A stretch of DNA of 41,073 nucleotides, from contig PGZL01000017.1 of the NCBI GenBank assembly GCA_002840095.1, positions 1 to 41,073 on the forward strand, given 5' to 3'. Positions 1-8,128 of the stretch are shown here, one piece after another (position 1 is the first letter of the stretch; each line of letters opens with the position of its first letter). The notes under the pieces are model-generated. The model made no database searches. It was not told the DNA's origin and was given only the letters and a program-made list of their open reading frames with translations. The position numbers and the translations under genes are program-made. Origin of the DNA: Gammaproteobacteria bacterium HGW-Gammaproteobacteria-1. Lineage in GTDB: Bacteria; Pseudomonadota; Gammaproteobacteria; Thiohalomonadales; Thiohalomonadaceae.

Positions 1-165
1 CCTGCCCTGGTAATACGCCTGCGGCGCGCTCTTGTGATCGCCCAGCGCCACGACGGCGACGCCGCCGGGAACGGCGGTGTTTTGCGGGAGGGCGAATGCA
101 ACACCGCTGCACAACAACAGAATGCACGCCTGTAGGAGCCGAGTCCCCTCGGCGAACAGCGCCAA
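1..165 (-). CDS. M23-family metallopeptidase, N-terminal fragment (runs off the window)
   Basis: Reading the minus strand from about 132 down to base 1 gives an uninterrupted frame: a hydrophobic export signal (ACILLLCSGVAFA), then ALPQNTAVPGGVAVVALGD. The VPGG(V/I)AVV(x)LG stretch resembles the small N-terminal domain that precedes the LytM/M23 endopeptidase domain in proteobacterial cell-wall hydrolases. An M23 peptidase gene next to xseA would fit my recollection of related genomes. The catalytic domain lies outside the window, so activity cannot be judged. The start is uncertain: there is no ATG, a TTG at 165 is the best in-frame choice, and the frame stays open through the REP-like hairpin upstream. 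The first residues would then be encoded by the repeat. Confidence 0.5.
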   Translation of the reverse strand, partial: MALFAEGTRLLQACILLLCSGVAFALPQNTAVPGGVAVVALGDHKSAPQAYYQGR

Positions 166-206
166 AGGGTGGCGGTGTCTTCGCCCACGGAGTGGGCTCC
201 TACAGA
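131..206. repeat. REP-like hairpin element A
   Basis: Imperfect inverted repeat. The left arm starts TGTAGGAGCCGAGTCCCC (131) and the right arm ends GTGGGCTCCTACA (206). The GTAGGAGC ends match the general form of REP/REPIN elements of gammaproteobacteria. It overlaps the presumed start of the M23 peptidase gene. Confidence 0.7.
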
Positions 207-211
207 AGATG

Positions 212-268
212 TCGCGAATACGATTCGCTCCTACAACGGCGCTTCGTAGGAGCGAATCGTATTCGCGA
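212..268. repeat. REP-like perfect hairpin element B, 3' of xseA
   Basis: Two perfectly complementary 23-base arms (212-234 and 246-268) around an 11-base spacer; the arms begin TCGCGAATACGATTCGCTCC. This is the REPIN layout, similar in wording to Pseudomonas REP sequences. It lies 22 bases beyond the xseA stop on the minus strand and could act as a transcript end or mRNA-stabilising hairpin, although no T-run follows. Confidence 0.8.
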
Positions 269-290
269 TAAATTGCCCCGATAGCACGGT

Positions 291-1637
291 TCATTCTTCC
301 ACCCCCTCCACCCGGCACAGCAGGCGGCCCTGGCCGAGGCGGGCCTGCACCTGTTGTCCCGTCACGGTTTGCGCGGCGGCGCGCAGCACGCTGCCGTCGG
401 CGGCGGTGACGATGGCGTAACCGCGGCTCAGGGTCGCCAGCGGGCTGACGGTGTCGAGGGCGTGGGCCGCCTGGGCCAGGCGGCGGTTGAGGCGTTCCAG
501 ATGCTGCGCGGCGCCGCTGCGCAGGCGGCGCTGCAATTCCTGCCGCCGCACCTGCATGGCCTGCACGCGGTGCAGCGGGGTGTGGCGTTCCAGCCGGGCG
601 TGCAGCGCGGCGAGGCGGGCGGCGGCGTGGCGCAGCAGGTTGTGGCGGGCACGCGCCAGGCGTTGTTCCAGTTCGTCCAGGCGCTGGCCGATCTCCTGCA
701 AGCGGCGGCCGGGATGCTTGAGGCGTTTCTGCAATCCGTCCAGGGCCTGCTTGTGGTGCAGCATCCGGCGCTGGAAGCTGCGCGCCAGGCGCAGGCGCTG
801 TTGCAGCAGCTGCGTGCGCATTTCCTCGCGGTCGGGGCTGAGCAGCTCGGCGGCGGCGGAGGGCGTCGGCGCGCGCATGTCGGCGACGAAGTCGGCGATG
901 GTGAAGTCGACTTCGTGGCCGACGGCGCTGACCACGGGAATGGACGAGGCATGAATGGCGCGCGCCACCACTTCCTCGTTGAAAGCCCACAAATCCTCCA
1001 GCGAGCCGCCGCCGCGGCCGACGATGAGCACGTCGCATTCGCCCCGTTCCCCGGCGCGGCGGATGGCGGCGGCAATCTGTTCGCCGGCGCCCGCGCCCTG
1101 CACTTGCACCGGGTAGATCACCACCGGGATGGACGGGAAACGGCGCGCCAGCACCGTGAGGATGTCGCGGATGGCGGCGCCGGTGGGTGAGGTGACCACA
1201 CCGATGCGGCGCGGCAGACGCGGCAGCCTGCGCTTGCGCGCGGCGTCGAACAACCCTTCCTTGCCGAGGCGCAGCTTGAGCATCTCGAAGGCCTGTTGCA
1301 GCGCGCCGGAGCCGGCCTCTTCCATGTGTTCGGCGATGAGCTGGAATTCGCCGCGTCCCTCGTACAGCGAAACGCGGGCACGGATCACCACGTGCATGCC
1401 GTCCTGCGGCTTGAAGCGCAGCAGTTGGTTGCGCTGGCGGAACATGGCGCAGCGCACCTGGGCGCCGCTGTCCTTGAGGGAGAAATACCAGTGGCCGGAG
1501 GAGGGGCGGGCCAGGTTGGAGATTTCGCCTTCCACCCACAGCAGGGGAAAGCTGCCCTCCAGCACCGCACGCACCTCGGCGTTGAGGCGTGAGACGGTGA
1601 GAATGTCGCGGGTCGGGGTGTCGGATGGGGTGACCAT
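291..1637 (-). CDS. xseA: Exodeoxyribonuclease VII large subunit
   Basis: Large subunit of exonuclease VII, which with several XseB subunits degrades single-stranded DNA from both ends into oligonucleotides during repair. The 448-residue product shows the N-terminal OB-fold (about 11-110, [20 protein letters not shown]) and the conserved catalytic core: [16 protein letters not shown] near 145-160, [11 protein letters not shown] at 208-218, and [20 protein letters not shown] near 240-259. A coiled-coil-rich, Arg/Leu-rich segment follows (about 270-400), then a C-terminal (S)RGYAI motif, all normal for the family. I chose the ATG at 1637 because the 26 extra upstream residues have no family counterpart and run into a repeat element. 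xseB is not nearby. It is divergent from rnr. Confidence 0.96.
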   Translation of the reverse strand: MVTPSDTPTRDILTVSRLNAEVRAVLEGSFPLLWVEGEISNLARPSSGHWYFSLKDSGAQVRCAMFRQRNQLLRFKPQDGMHVVIRARVSLYEGRGEFQLIAEHMEEAGSGALQQAFEMLKLRLGKEGLFDAARKRRLPRLPRRIGVVTSPTGAAIRDILTVLARRFPSIPVVIYPVQVQGAGAGEQIAAAIRRAGERGECDVLIVGRGGGSLEDLWAFNEEVVARAIHASSIPVVSAVGHEVDFTIADFVADMRAPTPSAAAELLSPDREEMRTQLLQQRLRLARSFQRRMLHHKQALDGLQKRLKHPGRRLQEIGQRLDELEQRLARARHNLLRHAAARLAALHARLERHTPLHRVQAMQVRRQELQRRLRSGAAQHLERLNRRLAQAAHALDTVSPLATLSRGYAIVTAADGSVLRAAAQTVTGQQVQARLGQGRLLCRVEGVEE

Positions 1638-1676
1638 GGGGGGTATTTTACCTGTGTTGACACCAAAAACCGCATT

Positions 1677-1802
1677 ACTCTCGCCAAAGGCGCCAAGCAC
1701 GCAATGAAGCCCCATGAGTCAGGCAGCGCGCTTCCCGGATGGCAAGCTTACCTGGGATCGGAATCAGGGCTTTTCTTGGCGTACTTGGCGCCTTGGCGAG
1801 AT
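1677..1802. repeat. Palindromic element, CTCGCCAAG-arm family (copy 1)
   Basis: Left arm from 1677 (ACTCTCGCCAAAGGCGCCAA) and right arm ending at 1802 (CTTGGCGCCTTGGCGAGAT) are inverted repeats around about 70 unrelated bases. Related arms occur at 4367-4494 and 26877-27099. It fills the xseA-rnr divergent spacer, so the promoters of both genes must lie within or beside it. Confidence 0.8.
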
Positions 1803-1893
1803 CAAATGGCCTTTTTTCGGATAATTTCTGCCCTTGATGGGCCGGAACGGCTACAATTGCCGCCTTATATACCCAGGACCCACAAGCGAACAC

Positions 1894-4299
1894 ATGTCTA
1901 AACGTAGAAGCAAGCAAGACCCCTTCCAGGAGCGCGAAGCGCAGAAGTACGAAAACCCCATCCCCAGCCGCGAATTCATCATGCAGCTGCTGGAGGATCA
2001 GGGGGTTCCCCTCGAAACCTCCCAGATTGCCCAGGCCCTCGGCCTGCACGACCCGGAACAGCTGGATGCGCTGACGCGTCGCCTGCGCGCCATGGAGCGC
2101 GACGGCCAGCTGATGCGCAACCGCCGCGGCGGTTACGGCCTGATAAGCAAGCTGGATTTGATCCCCGGCCGCGTCATCGGCCATCCGGACGGTTTCGGCT
2201 TCCTGGTGCCCGACGACGGCACATCCGATCTCTTCCTTACCGCGCGCGAGATGCAGGCCGTGTTTCACGGCGACCGCGTGCTGGCCCGCGTTTCCGGCCT
2301 GGATCGCCGCGGCCGTCGCGAAGGCGCCGTGGTCGAGGTGCTGGAGCGCAATACCGATCGCGTGGTGGGACGTTACCGCGTCGAAGGCGGCGTCGGCTTC
2401 GTGGTCGCCGACAACAAGCGCATCGTGCACGAAATCCTCATCCCGGCGGAACAGGCCTACGGCGCCAGCGCCGGCCAGATCGTCACCGCCCAGATCATCG
2501 AACACCCCACCCGCTACCGCCAGGCCATCGGCCGCGTCATCGAAATCCTCGGCGACCACATGGCGCCGGGCATGGAAATCGACGTGTCGATCCGCGCCCA
2601 CAGCCTGCCGCAGGAATGGTCGCTGCTGGTGGAGGACGAGGCGGCGAAGCTGCCGCCGGTGGTGCCGGAGGAGGCCAAGCAGGGGCGTACCGACCTGCGC
2701 AACATTCCGCTGGTCACCATCGACGGCGACGATTCCATGGACTTCGACGACGCGGTGTATGCCGAGCCGCGCGGCAAGGGCTGGCGCCTGGTGGTGGCCA
2801 TCGCCGACGTGTCCCATTACGTGCAGCCGGGCAGTCCGCTGGACGCCGAGGCGCGCGTGCGCGGCAACTCGGTGTATTTCCCCGGCCGCGTGATCCCCAT
2901 GCTGCCGGAGCAGCTGTCCAACGGCCTGTGTTCGCTCAATCCCAACGTCGACCGCCTGTGCATGGTGTGCGACATGGAGGTGAGCGCCACCGGCGTGCTG
3001 GGCAACTACAAGTTCTATCCCGCCGTGATGCGGTCGGCGGCGCGTCTTACCTACACCAAGGTGGCGGCGATGCTGGTGGACCGCGACGAGGCCCTGCGCA
3101 ACCAGTACGGCGAGCTGGTGGACCACCTGGAACACCTCTATGCCCTGTTCCATGTCCTGCAGGAGCAGCGCGAGCGGCGTGGCGCCATCGACTTCGACAC
3201 CACCGAGACGCGCATCGTGTTCGGCGAAGGCAAGAAGATCGAGAGCGTGGTGCCGGTGGTGCGCAACAATGCCCACCGTCTGATCGAGGAATGCATGCTG
3301 CTGGCCAACGTGGCCACCGCCGATTTCCTGGCCAAGGCCAAGGTGCCCATCGTCTACCGCGTGCACGCCACCCCGAGCGAGGAGAAGCTGACCAACCTGC
3401 GCGAATTCCTGCGCGAGCTGGGCCTGTCCCTGGGCGGCGGCGAGCGTCCCGAGGCGCGCCACTATTCCGAGCTGCTGCGACAGATCGCCGGCCGGGCCGA
3501 TGCCCACCTGATCCAGACCGTGCTGCTGCGCAGCATGGCCCAGGCGGTGTACGCGCCGGACAATCTCGGCCACTTCGGCCTGGCCTACGAGGCCTACACC
3601 CACTTCACCTCACCCATCCGCCGCTACCCGGACCTGCTGGTCCATCGCGCCATCCGTCACGTGCTGTCCGGCAAGAAGCCGGCGGCCTTCCGCTACGGCC
3701 ACGACGACATGGTGCTGCTGGGCGAGCAGTGCTCCATGACCGAGCGCCGCGCCGACGAGGCCACCCGCGACGTGGTGGACTGGCTCAAGTGCGAGTACAT
3801 GCTGGACAAGGTGGGCGAAGAGTTCGAGGGCATCATCACCAGCGTCACCGGTTTCGGCCTGTTTATCGAACTCAACGACATCTATGTCGAGGGCCTGGTG
3901 CACGTCACCGGCCTGCAGAACGACTACTACCACTTCGACCCGGCCCATCACCGCCTGGTGGGCGAGCGCACCCGCCGCATCTACCGCCTGGCCGACAAGC
4001 TGAAGGTGCGCGTGGCGCGCGTCGATCTGGACGAGCGCAAGATCGACTTCGAGCTGGTGCTGGAGGAGGGCGAGCAGACGGCGGCAGCCAAGGGCCAGCC
4101 CCGCGCCGAGGGCAAGCCCAAGGGCCGTTCCCGCTCCCGCAACAAGTCCCGCCAGCCGCAGCAGCAGCAGCCCCAGGCTCAGGCCCAACCGCAGCCACAG
4201 GCCCAGCCGCAGCAGGGCGCGCAGGAAGACGGCGCACCGTCCAAGTCCAAGAAGCGCCGCCGCCGCCGCGGCAAGAAGCGCGCACCGGCGGCGGAGTAA
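1894..4299 (+). CDS. rnr: Ribonuclease R (3'-5' exoribonuclease)
   Basis: Processive 3'-5' exoribonuclease that degrades structured RNA and acts in rRNA quality control and stress responses. The 801-residue product has the full order of domains: N-terminal winged helix (about 20-85, EFIMQLLEDQGVPLETSQIA), two cold-shock OB domains (about 90-240), the RNB catalytic domain with the metal-binding Asp cluster IDGDDSMDFDDAV at 276-288, an S1 domain from about 640 (GIITSVTGFGLFIEL), and a basic tail. The tail (about 740-801) is unusually Gln/Ala/Pro-rich (QPQQQQPQAQAQPQPQAQ) before a final KKRRRRRGKKR patch. The start is the ATG at 1894 (MSKRRSKQ); a TTG at 1834 would add 20 residues of non-family sequence. 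rlmB follows, as is usual in gammaproteobacteria. Confidence 0.97.
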   Translation: MSKRRSKQDPFQEREAQKYENPIPSREFIMQLLEDQGVPLETSQIAQALGLHDPEQLDALTRRLRAMERDGQLMRNRRGGYGLISKLDLIPGRVIGHPDGFGFLVPDDGTSDLFLTAREMQAVFHGDRVLARVSGLDRRGRREGAVVEVLERNTDRVVGRYRVEGGVGFVVADNKRIVHEILIPAEQAYGASAGQIVTAQIIEHPTRYRQAIGRVIEILGDHMAPGMEIDVSIRAHSLPQEWSLLVEDEAAKLPPVVPEEAKQGRTDLRNIPLVTIDGDDSMDFDDAVYAEPRGKGWRLVVAIADVSHYVQPGSPLDAEARVRGNSVYFPGRVIPMLPEQLSNGLCSLNPNVDRLCMVCDMEVSATGVLGNYKFYPAVMRSAARLTYTKVAAMLVDRDEALRNQYGELVDHLEHLYALFHVLQEQRERRGAIDFDTTETRIVFGEGKKIESVVPVVRNNAHRLIEECMLLANVATADFLAKAKVPIVYRVHATPSEEKLTNLREFLRELGLSLGGGERPEARHYSELLRQIAGRADAHLIQTVLLRSMAQAVYAPDNLGHFGLAYEAYTHFTSPIRRYPDLLVHRAIRHVLSGKKPAAFRYGHDDMVLLGEQCSMTERRADEATRDVVDWLKCEYMLDKVGEEFEGIITSVTGFGLFIELNDIYVEGLVHVTGLQNDYYHFDPAHHRLVGERTRRIYRLADKLKVRVARVDLDERKIDFELVLEEGEQTAAAKGQPRAEGKPKGRSRSRNKSRQPQQQQPQAQAQPQPQAQPQQGAQEDGAPSKSKKRRRRRGKKRAPAAE

Positions 4300-4311
4300 C
4301 AGAACTTAAAT

Positions 4312-4543
4312 AGCCACAGAGAACACGGAGAGCGCGGAGTTCAGGTCGTTCTAGAAACTGCATATGAACTCTCGCCAAGACGCCAAGACGCAAAGAAAAC
4401 AGGGCTAAGAATGCCTGTGCGTCTTACCCGTTTGGTACGTCGGTTCGGGGGAGTGCGGTGTGTTTCTTGGCGTGCTTGGCGTCTTGGCGAGAGTAGCTGC
4501 CGTTTTTTGAGGGATTGGCCTCCGTGCCTTCCGTGGTTTGATT
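4312..4543. repeat. Nested pair of palindromic elements between rnr and rlmB
   Basis: Outer inverted repeat: 4312-4341 (AGCCACAGAGAACACGGAG) against 4519-4543 (CCTCCGTGCCTTCCGTGGT). Inside its loop is a second, unrelated inverted repeat: 4367-4398 (AACTCTCGCCAAGACGCCAA) against 4463-4494 (CTTGGCGTCTTGGCGAGAGT), a member of the CTCGCCAAG family. The layout looks like one element inserted into the loop of another. No gene is visible in this 260-bp spacer. Confidence 0.8.
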
Positions 4544-4559
4544 TTTCATCGGGGTAGTG

Positions 4560-5315
4560 ATGGCGAGCGAATTGGTATTCGGCCTGCACGCCGTCGAGGC
4601 GGTATTGCAGCGCCCCGACGGCGTGGTCGATCTGTGGCTGGACTCGGGCCGGCGCGATCAGCGCCTGCAGGCCCTGGCCACTGCGGCCGAGGCGGCCGGG
4701 GTGCGGCCGCGCTGGGTCAAGCGCCAGGAGCTGGACAAGCTCACCGGCGGCGACCGCCACCAGGGCGCGGCGGCACAGGTACGCCAGGCCGAGGCCCGCA
4801 GCGAGGCCTTTCTGGAGCAGCTGCTCGTTGACCTGGACGTGCCGCCCTTCCTGCTGATCCTCGACGGCGTCACCGATCCGCACAATCTCGGCGCCTGCCT
4901 GCGCAGCGCCGATGCGGCCGGTGTCCACGCCGTGGTCGCCCCGCGCGACAAGGCCTGCGGCCTGACCCCGGTGGCGCGCAAGGTGGCCAGCGGCGCCGCC
5001 GAGACCGTGCCCTTCGTGCAGGTGACCAACCTGGCCCGCACCCTGCGCATGCTGCAGAACGCCGGGGTATTCCTGGTGGGCGCCGCCGGCGAAACCGAAA
5101 CCTCCCTGTTCCAGGCCGACCTGCGCGGCCCGCTGGGGCTGGTGATGGGCGCCGAGGGCAGCGGCCTGCGCCGCCTCACCCGCGAACACTGCGACCTCCT
5201 GGTGCGCATCCCCATGGTCGGCAGCGTGGAAAGCCTCAATGTTTCCGTGGCCACCGGCATCTGCCTGTTCGAGGCCCTGCGCCAGAGAGGCTGGGGACTA
5301 GGGACTAGGGGCTAG
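4560..5315 (+). CDS. rlmB: 23S rRNA 2'-O-methyltransferase (Gm2251)
   Basis: SPOUT-family methyltransferase that modifies G2251 in the peptidyl-transferase P-loop of 23S rRNA. The 251-residue protein has the N-terminal substrate-binding domain (about 1-85, starting [16 protein letters not shown]) and the C-terminal trefoil-knot domain with family motif 1 ([16 protein letters not shown]), motif 2 ([11 protein letters not shown]) and motif 3 ([18 protein letters not shown]). ATG at 4560 was preferred; an adjacent GTG at 4557 would add one residue. The last residues (GLGTRG) and the TAG stop come from the first units of a heptanucleotide repeat array that begins inside the gene, so the array has replaced or extended the native C-terminus. 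The catalytic knot is complete, so function is probably kept. Confidence 0.95.
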   Translation: MASELVFGLHAVEAVLQRPDGVVDLWLDSGRRDQRLQALATAAEAAGVRPRWVKRQELDKLTGGDRHQGAAAQVRQAEARSEAFLEQLLVDLDVPPFLLILDGVTDPHNLGACLRSADAAGVHAVVAPRDKACGLTPVARKVASGAAETVPFVQVTNLARTLRMLQNAGVFLVGAAGETETSLFQADLRGPLGLVMGAEGSGLRRLTREHCDLLVRIPMVGSVESLNVSVATGICLFEALRQRGWGLGTRG

Positions 5316-5426
5316 GGACTAGGGGCTAGGGACTAGGGACTAGGGACTAGGGACTAGGGACTAGGGACTAGGGACTAGGGACTAGGGACTAGGGACTAGG
5401 GACTAGGGACTAGGGACTAGGGACTA
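5294..5426. repeat. Heptanucleotide tandem array, (GGGACTA)x19
   Basis: Nineteen contiguous 7-base units GGGACTA; units 3 and 6 are the variant GGGGCTA. Every unit carries TAG, so with period 7 each reading frame meets a stop every 21 bases. The array starts within the 3' end of rlmB. It is followed at about 5470-5500 by degenerate complementary units (TAGACCC, TGGCCCC, TGGCCCC) that could fold back on it. It resembles the short tandem heptamer repeats described in cyanobacteria. Confidence 0.97.
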
Positions 5427-5478
5427 GGAGCCTGGGGCTGGGCTGCCGCCCCCGTATGGCTGTCTTGCTTCTAGCCTC

Positions 5479-5507
5479 TAGACCCTGGCCCCTGGCCCCT
5501 ATATAAT
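5479..5507 (+). promoter_or_regulatory. Putative sigma-70 promoter of the rpsF operon
   Basis: A perfect -10 hexamer TATAAT (5502-5507) lies 17 bases after TAGACC (5479-5484, 4/6 match to TTGACA). The -35 box falls inside the degenerate fold-back arm of the heptamer array. Transcription would begin about 80 bases before rpsF, leaving room for the leader structure. Confidence 0.6.
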
Positions 5508-5541
5508 GCCGCGCCTTTAATGCCGCCGCTGTGGCGGTATT

Positions 5542-5592
5542 ACTCCTTGCCTCGGCGGAGTCCATGCCAAGGCTGTCCAAACCGTAAGGAGT
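5542..5592 (+). promoter_or_regulatory. S6:S18-type ribosomal protein leader hairpin
   Basis: ACTCCTT (5542-5548) is complementary to AAGGAGT (5586-5592), which contains the rpsF Shine-Dalgarno sequence. An inner stem can form between GCCTCGGC and GCCAAGGC, and an unpaired CCG sits at 5582-5584 just before the closing strand. This matches the known S6:S18-binding leader, in which the ribosomal protein pair binds a CCG-containing bulge and represses its own operon. Folding was done by eye. Confidence 0.6.
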
Positions 5593-5596
5593 GACA

Positions 5597-6001
5597 ATGA
5601 AGCACTACGAAATCGTGTTTCTGGTCCATCCGGATCAGAGCGAGCAGGTTCCTGCCATGATCGAACGCTACCGTTCGACCATCGAAACCGCCGGCGGCAA
5701 GATTCATCGCCTCGAAGACTGGGGCCGCCGCCAGCTGGCCTATCCGATCAACAAGGTCCACAAGGCCCACTATGTTCTGATGAACATCGAGTGCCCCACC
5801 GAGACCATGAAGGAGCTGGAGTCCGCCTTCCGCTTCAACGACGCCGTGATCCGCAACCTGATTCTGATCATGGACGAAGCGCTCACCGAGCCGTCCTTCC
5901 TGGCCAAGTCCCGCGAAGAGCGTGACGACCGCCGTGATCGCGGCAGCCGTGACGACATGGCCGATGACGACGCCGGTGCCGAGGAGGCCGTGGCCGAGTA
6001 A
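5597..6001 (+). CDS. rpsF: 30S ribosomal protein bS6
   Basis: Ribosomal protein S6 of the 30S platform, the partner of S18. The 134-residue product begins [19 protein letters not shown] and carries the typical [19 protein letters not shown] and [11 protein letters not shown] stretches, followed by an acidic tail ([16 protein letters not shown]) as in other proteobacterial S6 proteins. ATG 5597 was chosen over the GTG at 5591 because the Shine-Dalgarno AAGGAG (5586-5591) is correctly spaced from the ATG and family members start MK/MR-HYE. It is the first gene of rpsF-priB-rpsR-DUF2232-rplI and is probably autoregulated through the leader hairpin upstream. Confidence 0.98.
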   Translation: MKHYEIVFLVHPDQSEQVPAMIERYRSTIETAGGKIHRLEDWGRRQLAYPINKVHKAHYVLMNIECPTETMKELESAFRFNDAVIRNLILIMDEALTEPSFLAKSREERDDRRDRGSRDDMADDDAGAEEAVAE

Positions 6002-6012
6002 GGCACCAGGGC

Positions 6013-6354
6013 GTGGACAACCGCCTGCTGATCGCCGGAATCGTGGCGCGGCGGCCGGAGACACGCACCAGTCCCGCCGGCATACCCATCACCCGTTTCA
6101 CCCTGCGTCACCAGTCGCAACGGCCCGAGGCCGGACTGAACCGCCGGGTGGAATGCAGCCTCCAGGTCGTGGTCTGCGGCCACGAGTTGGGGCGGGCAAT
6201 CAAGGGATTGCAGGAAGGGGAAGCGGTACGGGTCGCCGGGTTTCTGAGCCGGGCCGACCACCGCAACAGCGAGGCGACACTGGCGCTCCACGCCGAACGG
6301 ATAGAGCGGCTGCAACCCCAGGTTGCGGTCGATGAACAGATGACAGGAGATTGA
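6013..6354 (+). CDS. priB: Primosomal replication protein N (PriB)
   Basis: Single-stranded-DNA-binding OB-fold protein of the replication-restart primosome; it bridges PriA and DnaT/DnaC-type loaders in enterics. The 113-residue product shows the PriB pattern: N-terminal NRLLIAGIVARRPETRTSPAG, PITRFTLRH, then VECSLQVVVCG and a C-terminal HAERIERL. GTG start at 6013, 11 bases after rpsF. Location between rpsF and rpsR is diagnostic of beta- and gammaproteobacteria. Confidence 0.93.
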   Translation: MDNRLLIAGIVARRPETRTSPAGIPITRFTLRHQSQRPEAGLNRRVECSLQVVVCGHELGRAIKGLQEGEAVRVAGFLSRADHRNSEATLALHAERIERLQPQVAVDEQMTGD

Positions 6355-6357
6355 ATC

Positions 6358-6585
6358 ATGGCTCGTTTTTTCCGCCGCAAGAAGTTTTGCCGTTTCACCG
6401 CCGAAGGCGTGAAATACATTGACTACAAGGACCTGAACACCCTGAAGGGTTACGTGACCGAGAGCGGCAAGATTGTGCCGAGCCGCATCACCGGCACCAA
6501 GGCCAAGTACCAGCGTCAGCTGGCCCTGGCCATCAAGCGCGCCCGCTACCTGGCGCTGCTGCCGTACTCCGACTCGCACGATTAA
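6358..6585 (+). CDS. rpsR: 30S ribosomal protein bS18
   Basis: Ribosomal protein S18, which binds 16S rRNA as a heterodimer with S6. The 75-residue protein has the standard features: an N-terminal [38 protein letters not shown], then [20 protein letters not shown] and a C-terminal [11 protein letters not shown]. It starts 3 bases after the priB stop with AGGAG upstream, so it is cotranscribed and translationally close to priB. Confidence 0.98.
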   Translation: MARFFRRKKFCRFTAEGVKYIDYKDLNTLKGYVTESGKIVPSRITGTKAKYQRQLALAIKRARYLALLPYSDSHD

Positions 6586-6606
6586 TCCGCAGTCGGGCCG
6601 GCCACG

Positions 6607-7518
6607 ATGAGGTTCCTGGCGAACACCATCATGCGCGGGCCGATGGCGGCGATCCTGGTCACCAGCGTCACCGCCATGTTGGGATTGCTGCTGCCGCCGC
6701 TGGGTTACCTCAGCGCTGCGGCAGTGGGTCTGGTGACCCTGCGCCTCGGCCTGGCCGAGGCCGGAAAGGTGGTGGCCGGCGCTGTATTGACCACCGCCGT
6801 GCTGGGGATGGTGATGCTGGGCAATGCCCTGACGCCGCTGGCCTTTCTGCTGGTGCTGTGGCTGCCCCTGCTGGTAACGGCCTGGAGCCTGCGCCGCACC
6901 AGCGACCTCGCCCGCAGCCTGCTGCTGGCAGGTCTGTTCGGTGTCATGGTGGTGCTGGGTTTCCACGTCGGCGTGGATGATCCCGCCGGCTGGTGGCGCG
7001 GACTGCTGCAACGCATGACGGAGCAGGCCACGGCGGAGCAGCGGGAAGTGCTGCTGCCGGCGCTGGACGAGATCGCCGGACTGATGACCGGCATGGTGGG
7101 CGCGGCGGTTGCCCTGGGCGTGGCCCTGAGCCTGTTCCTGGCGCGCTGGTGGCAGGCCATGCTGTTCAACCCCGGCGGGTTCGGCCGCGAGTTCCGGACC
7201 CTGCGCCTGGGCCGCGGACCGGCCCTGGTGACGGTGCTGCTGCTGGCGCTGAACTGGGCGCAGCTGCCGGGGATCGCGCTGCTGGGCGACCTGCTGCCGC
7301 TGGCGCTGCTGCTGAGCATGGTGCAGGGCGTTGCCGTGGTGCATGGCGTCGTGGCCGGGACGGGCGCCAAGAGGGGCTGGCTGGTGGCGATGTACGTGAT
7401 GCTGCTGCTGCCGATGGTGACGACACCGACCGCGCTGACCCTGGCTGTGGCCGGCATGGTGGACAACTGGATGGATTTTCGGGCCTATTTCGGCGCCAGA
7501 AACCGTAATCAACAATAG
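6607..7518 (+). CDS. DUF2232-family multi-pass membrane protein
   Basis: A 303-residue, strongly hydrophobic protein with roughly eight predicted membrane segments (for example about 14-34, 36-56, 60-80, 78-98, 100-120, 160-185, 200-225 and 255-280) and no soluble domain. Gammaproteobacteria commonly carry a DUF2232 membrane protein between rpsR and rplI, and the size, position and Gly/Leu/Val-rich helices agree. The function of the family is unknown. The start at 6607 (MRFLANTIMRGPMAAILVTS) lies 21 bases after rpsR, inside the ribosomal operon, so expression should follow ribosome synthesis. Confidence 0.8.
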   Translation: MRFLANTIMRGPMAAILVTSVTAMLGLLLPPLGYLSAAAVGLVTLRLGLAEAGKVVAGAVLTTAVLGMVMLGNALTPLAFLLVLWLPLLVTAWSLRRTSDLARSLLLAGLFGVMVVLGFHVGVDDPAGWWRGLLQRMTEQATAEQREVLLPALDEIAGLMTGMVGAAVALGVALSLFLARWWQAMLFNPGGFGREFRTLRLGRGPALVTVLLLALNWAQLPGIALLGDLLPLALLLSMVQGVAVVHGVVAGTGAKRGWLVAMYVMLLLPMVTTPTALTLAVAGMVDNWMDFRAYFGARNRNQQ

Positions 7519-7563
7519 GTATGGCGTCGCGGTCTGGACGCAATTCAAGTCGAGGTAAACGAA

Positions 7564-8013
7564 ATGGAAGTAATTCTGCTGGAAAAAGTACGCAACCTGG
7601 GTTCCCTGGGCGAGAAGGTGAAGGTGCGCGCCGGTTACGGCCGTAACTTCCTGATGCCGCGCGGCCTGGCCGTGATGGCCACCAAGGACAACGTCGAGAA
7701 GTTCGAAGCCCGCCGCGCCGAGCTGGAGCAGGCCGCCGCCGCCACCCTGGCCGCTGCCCAGGACCGCGCCGCCAAGCTGGCCGAGCTGGGTGCCGTGACC
7801 ATCGCCCACAAGGCCGGTGACGAAGGCAAGCTGTTCGGCTCCATCGGCACCACCGACATCGCCGAGGCCGTGTGCGCCGCCGGCGTCGAGGTGAAGCGTC
7901 AGGAGATCGCCATGCCGGAAGGTCCGATTCGCCAGACCGGCGAGTTCGAGATCGAGCTGAACCTGCACACCGACGTCACCCAGGCCATCAAGGTCGTCGT
8001 CGTCGCTGACTAA
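7564..8013 (+). CDS. rplI: 50S ribosomal protein bL9
   Basis: Ribosomal protein L9, an elongated two-domain protein binding 23S rRNA domain V. The 149-residue product starts [19 protein letters not shown], has the N-terminal signature [20 protein letters not shown] (about 22-41), the long connecting helix (about 45-75, Ala/Glu-rich) and the C-terminal domain ending in [17 protein letters not shown]. It closes the rpsF operon, 45 bases after the DUF2232 gene. A GC-rich hairpin follows. Confidence 0.98.
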   Translation: MEVILLEKVRNLGSLGEKVKVRAGYGRNFLMPRGLAVMATKDNVEKFEARRAELEQAAAATLAAAQDRAAKLAELGAVTIAHKAGDEGKLFGSIGTTDIAEAVCAAGVEVKRQEIAMPEGPIRQTGEFEIELNLHTDVTQAIKVVVVAD

Positions 8014-8027
8014 GCCATGATCCTGCC

Positions 8028-8056
8028 CGTCCCCACCCTGGGGGCGGGCACGGATT
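8028..8056 (+). terminator. Possible terminator after rplI
   Basis: GC-rich inverted repeat TGCCCGTCCCC / GGGGGCGGGCA around a 4-5 base loop, followed by ACGGATTTTG. The T-run is short, so this may be a weak terminator or a processing hairpin between the ribosomal operon and dnaB. Confidence 0.45.
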
Positions 8057-8128
8057 TTGCGCCCTTCCTCCGGGCTGCCGCCTGAGGCACTCTGGGAACC
8101 CGCCGGGTTAGCCAGGTCACACAACGCC

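Noticed and set aside
1675-3603. A 642-residue minus-strand frame antisense to rnr.
   Set aside because: His/Gln/Leu/Ala-rich composition typical of complement readings of GC-rich genes; rnr on the plus strand is certain.
5294-5426. Heptamer array considered as a CRISPR array.
   Set aside because: Units are 7 bases with no spacers and no cas genes nearby; it is a simple tandem repeat.
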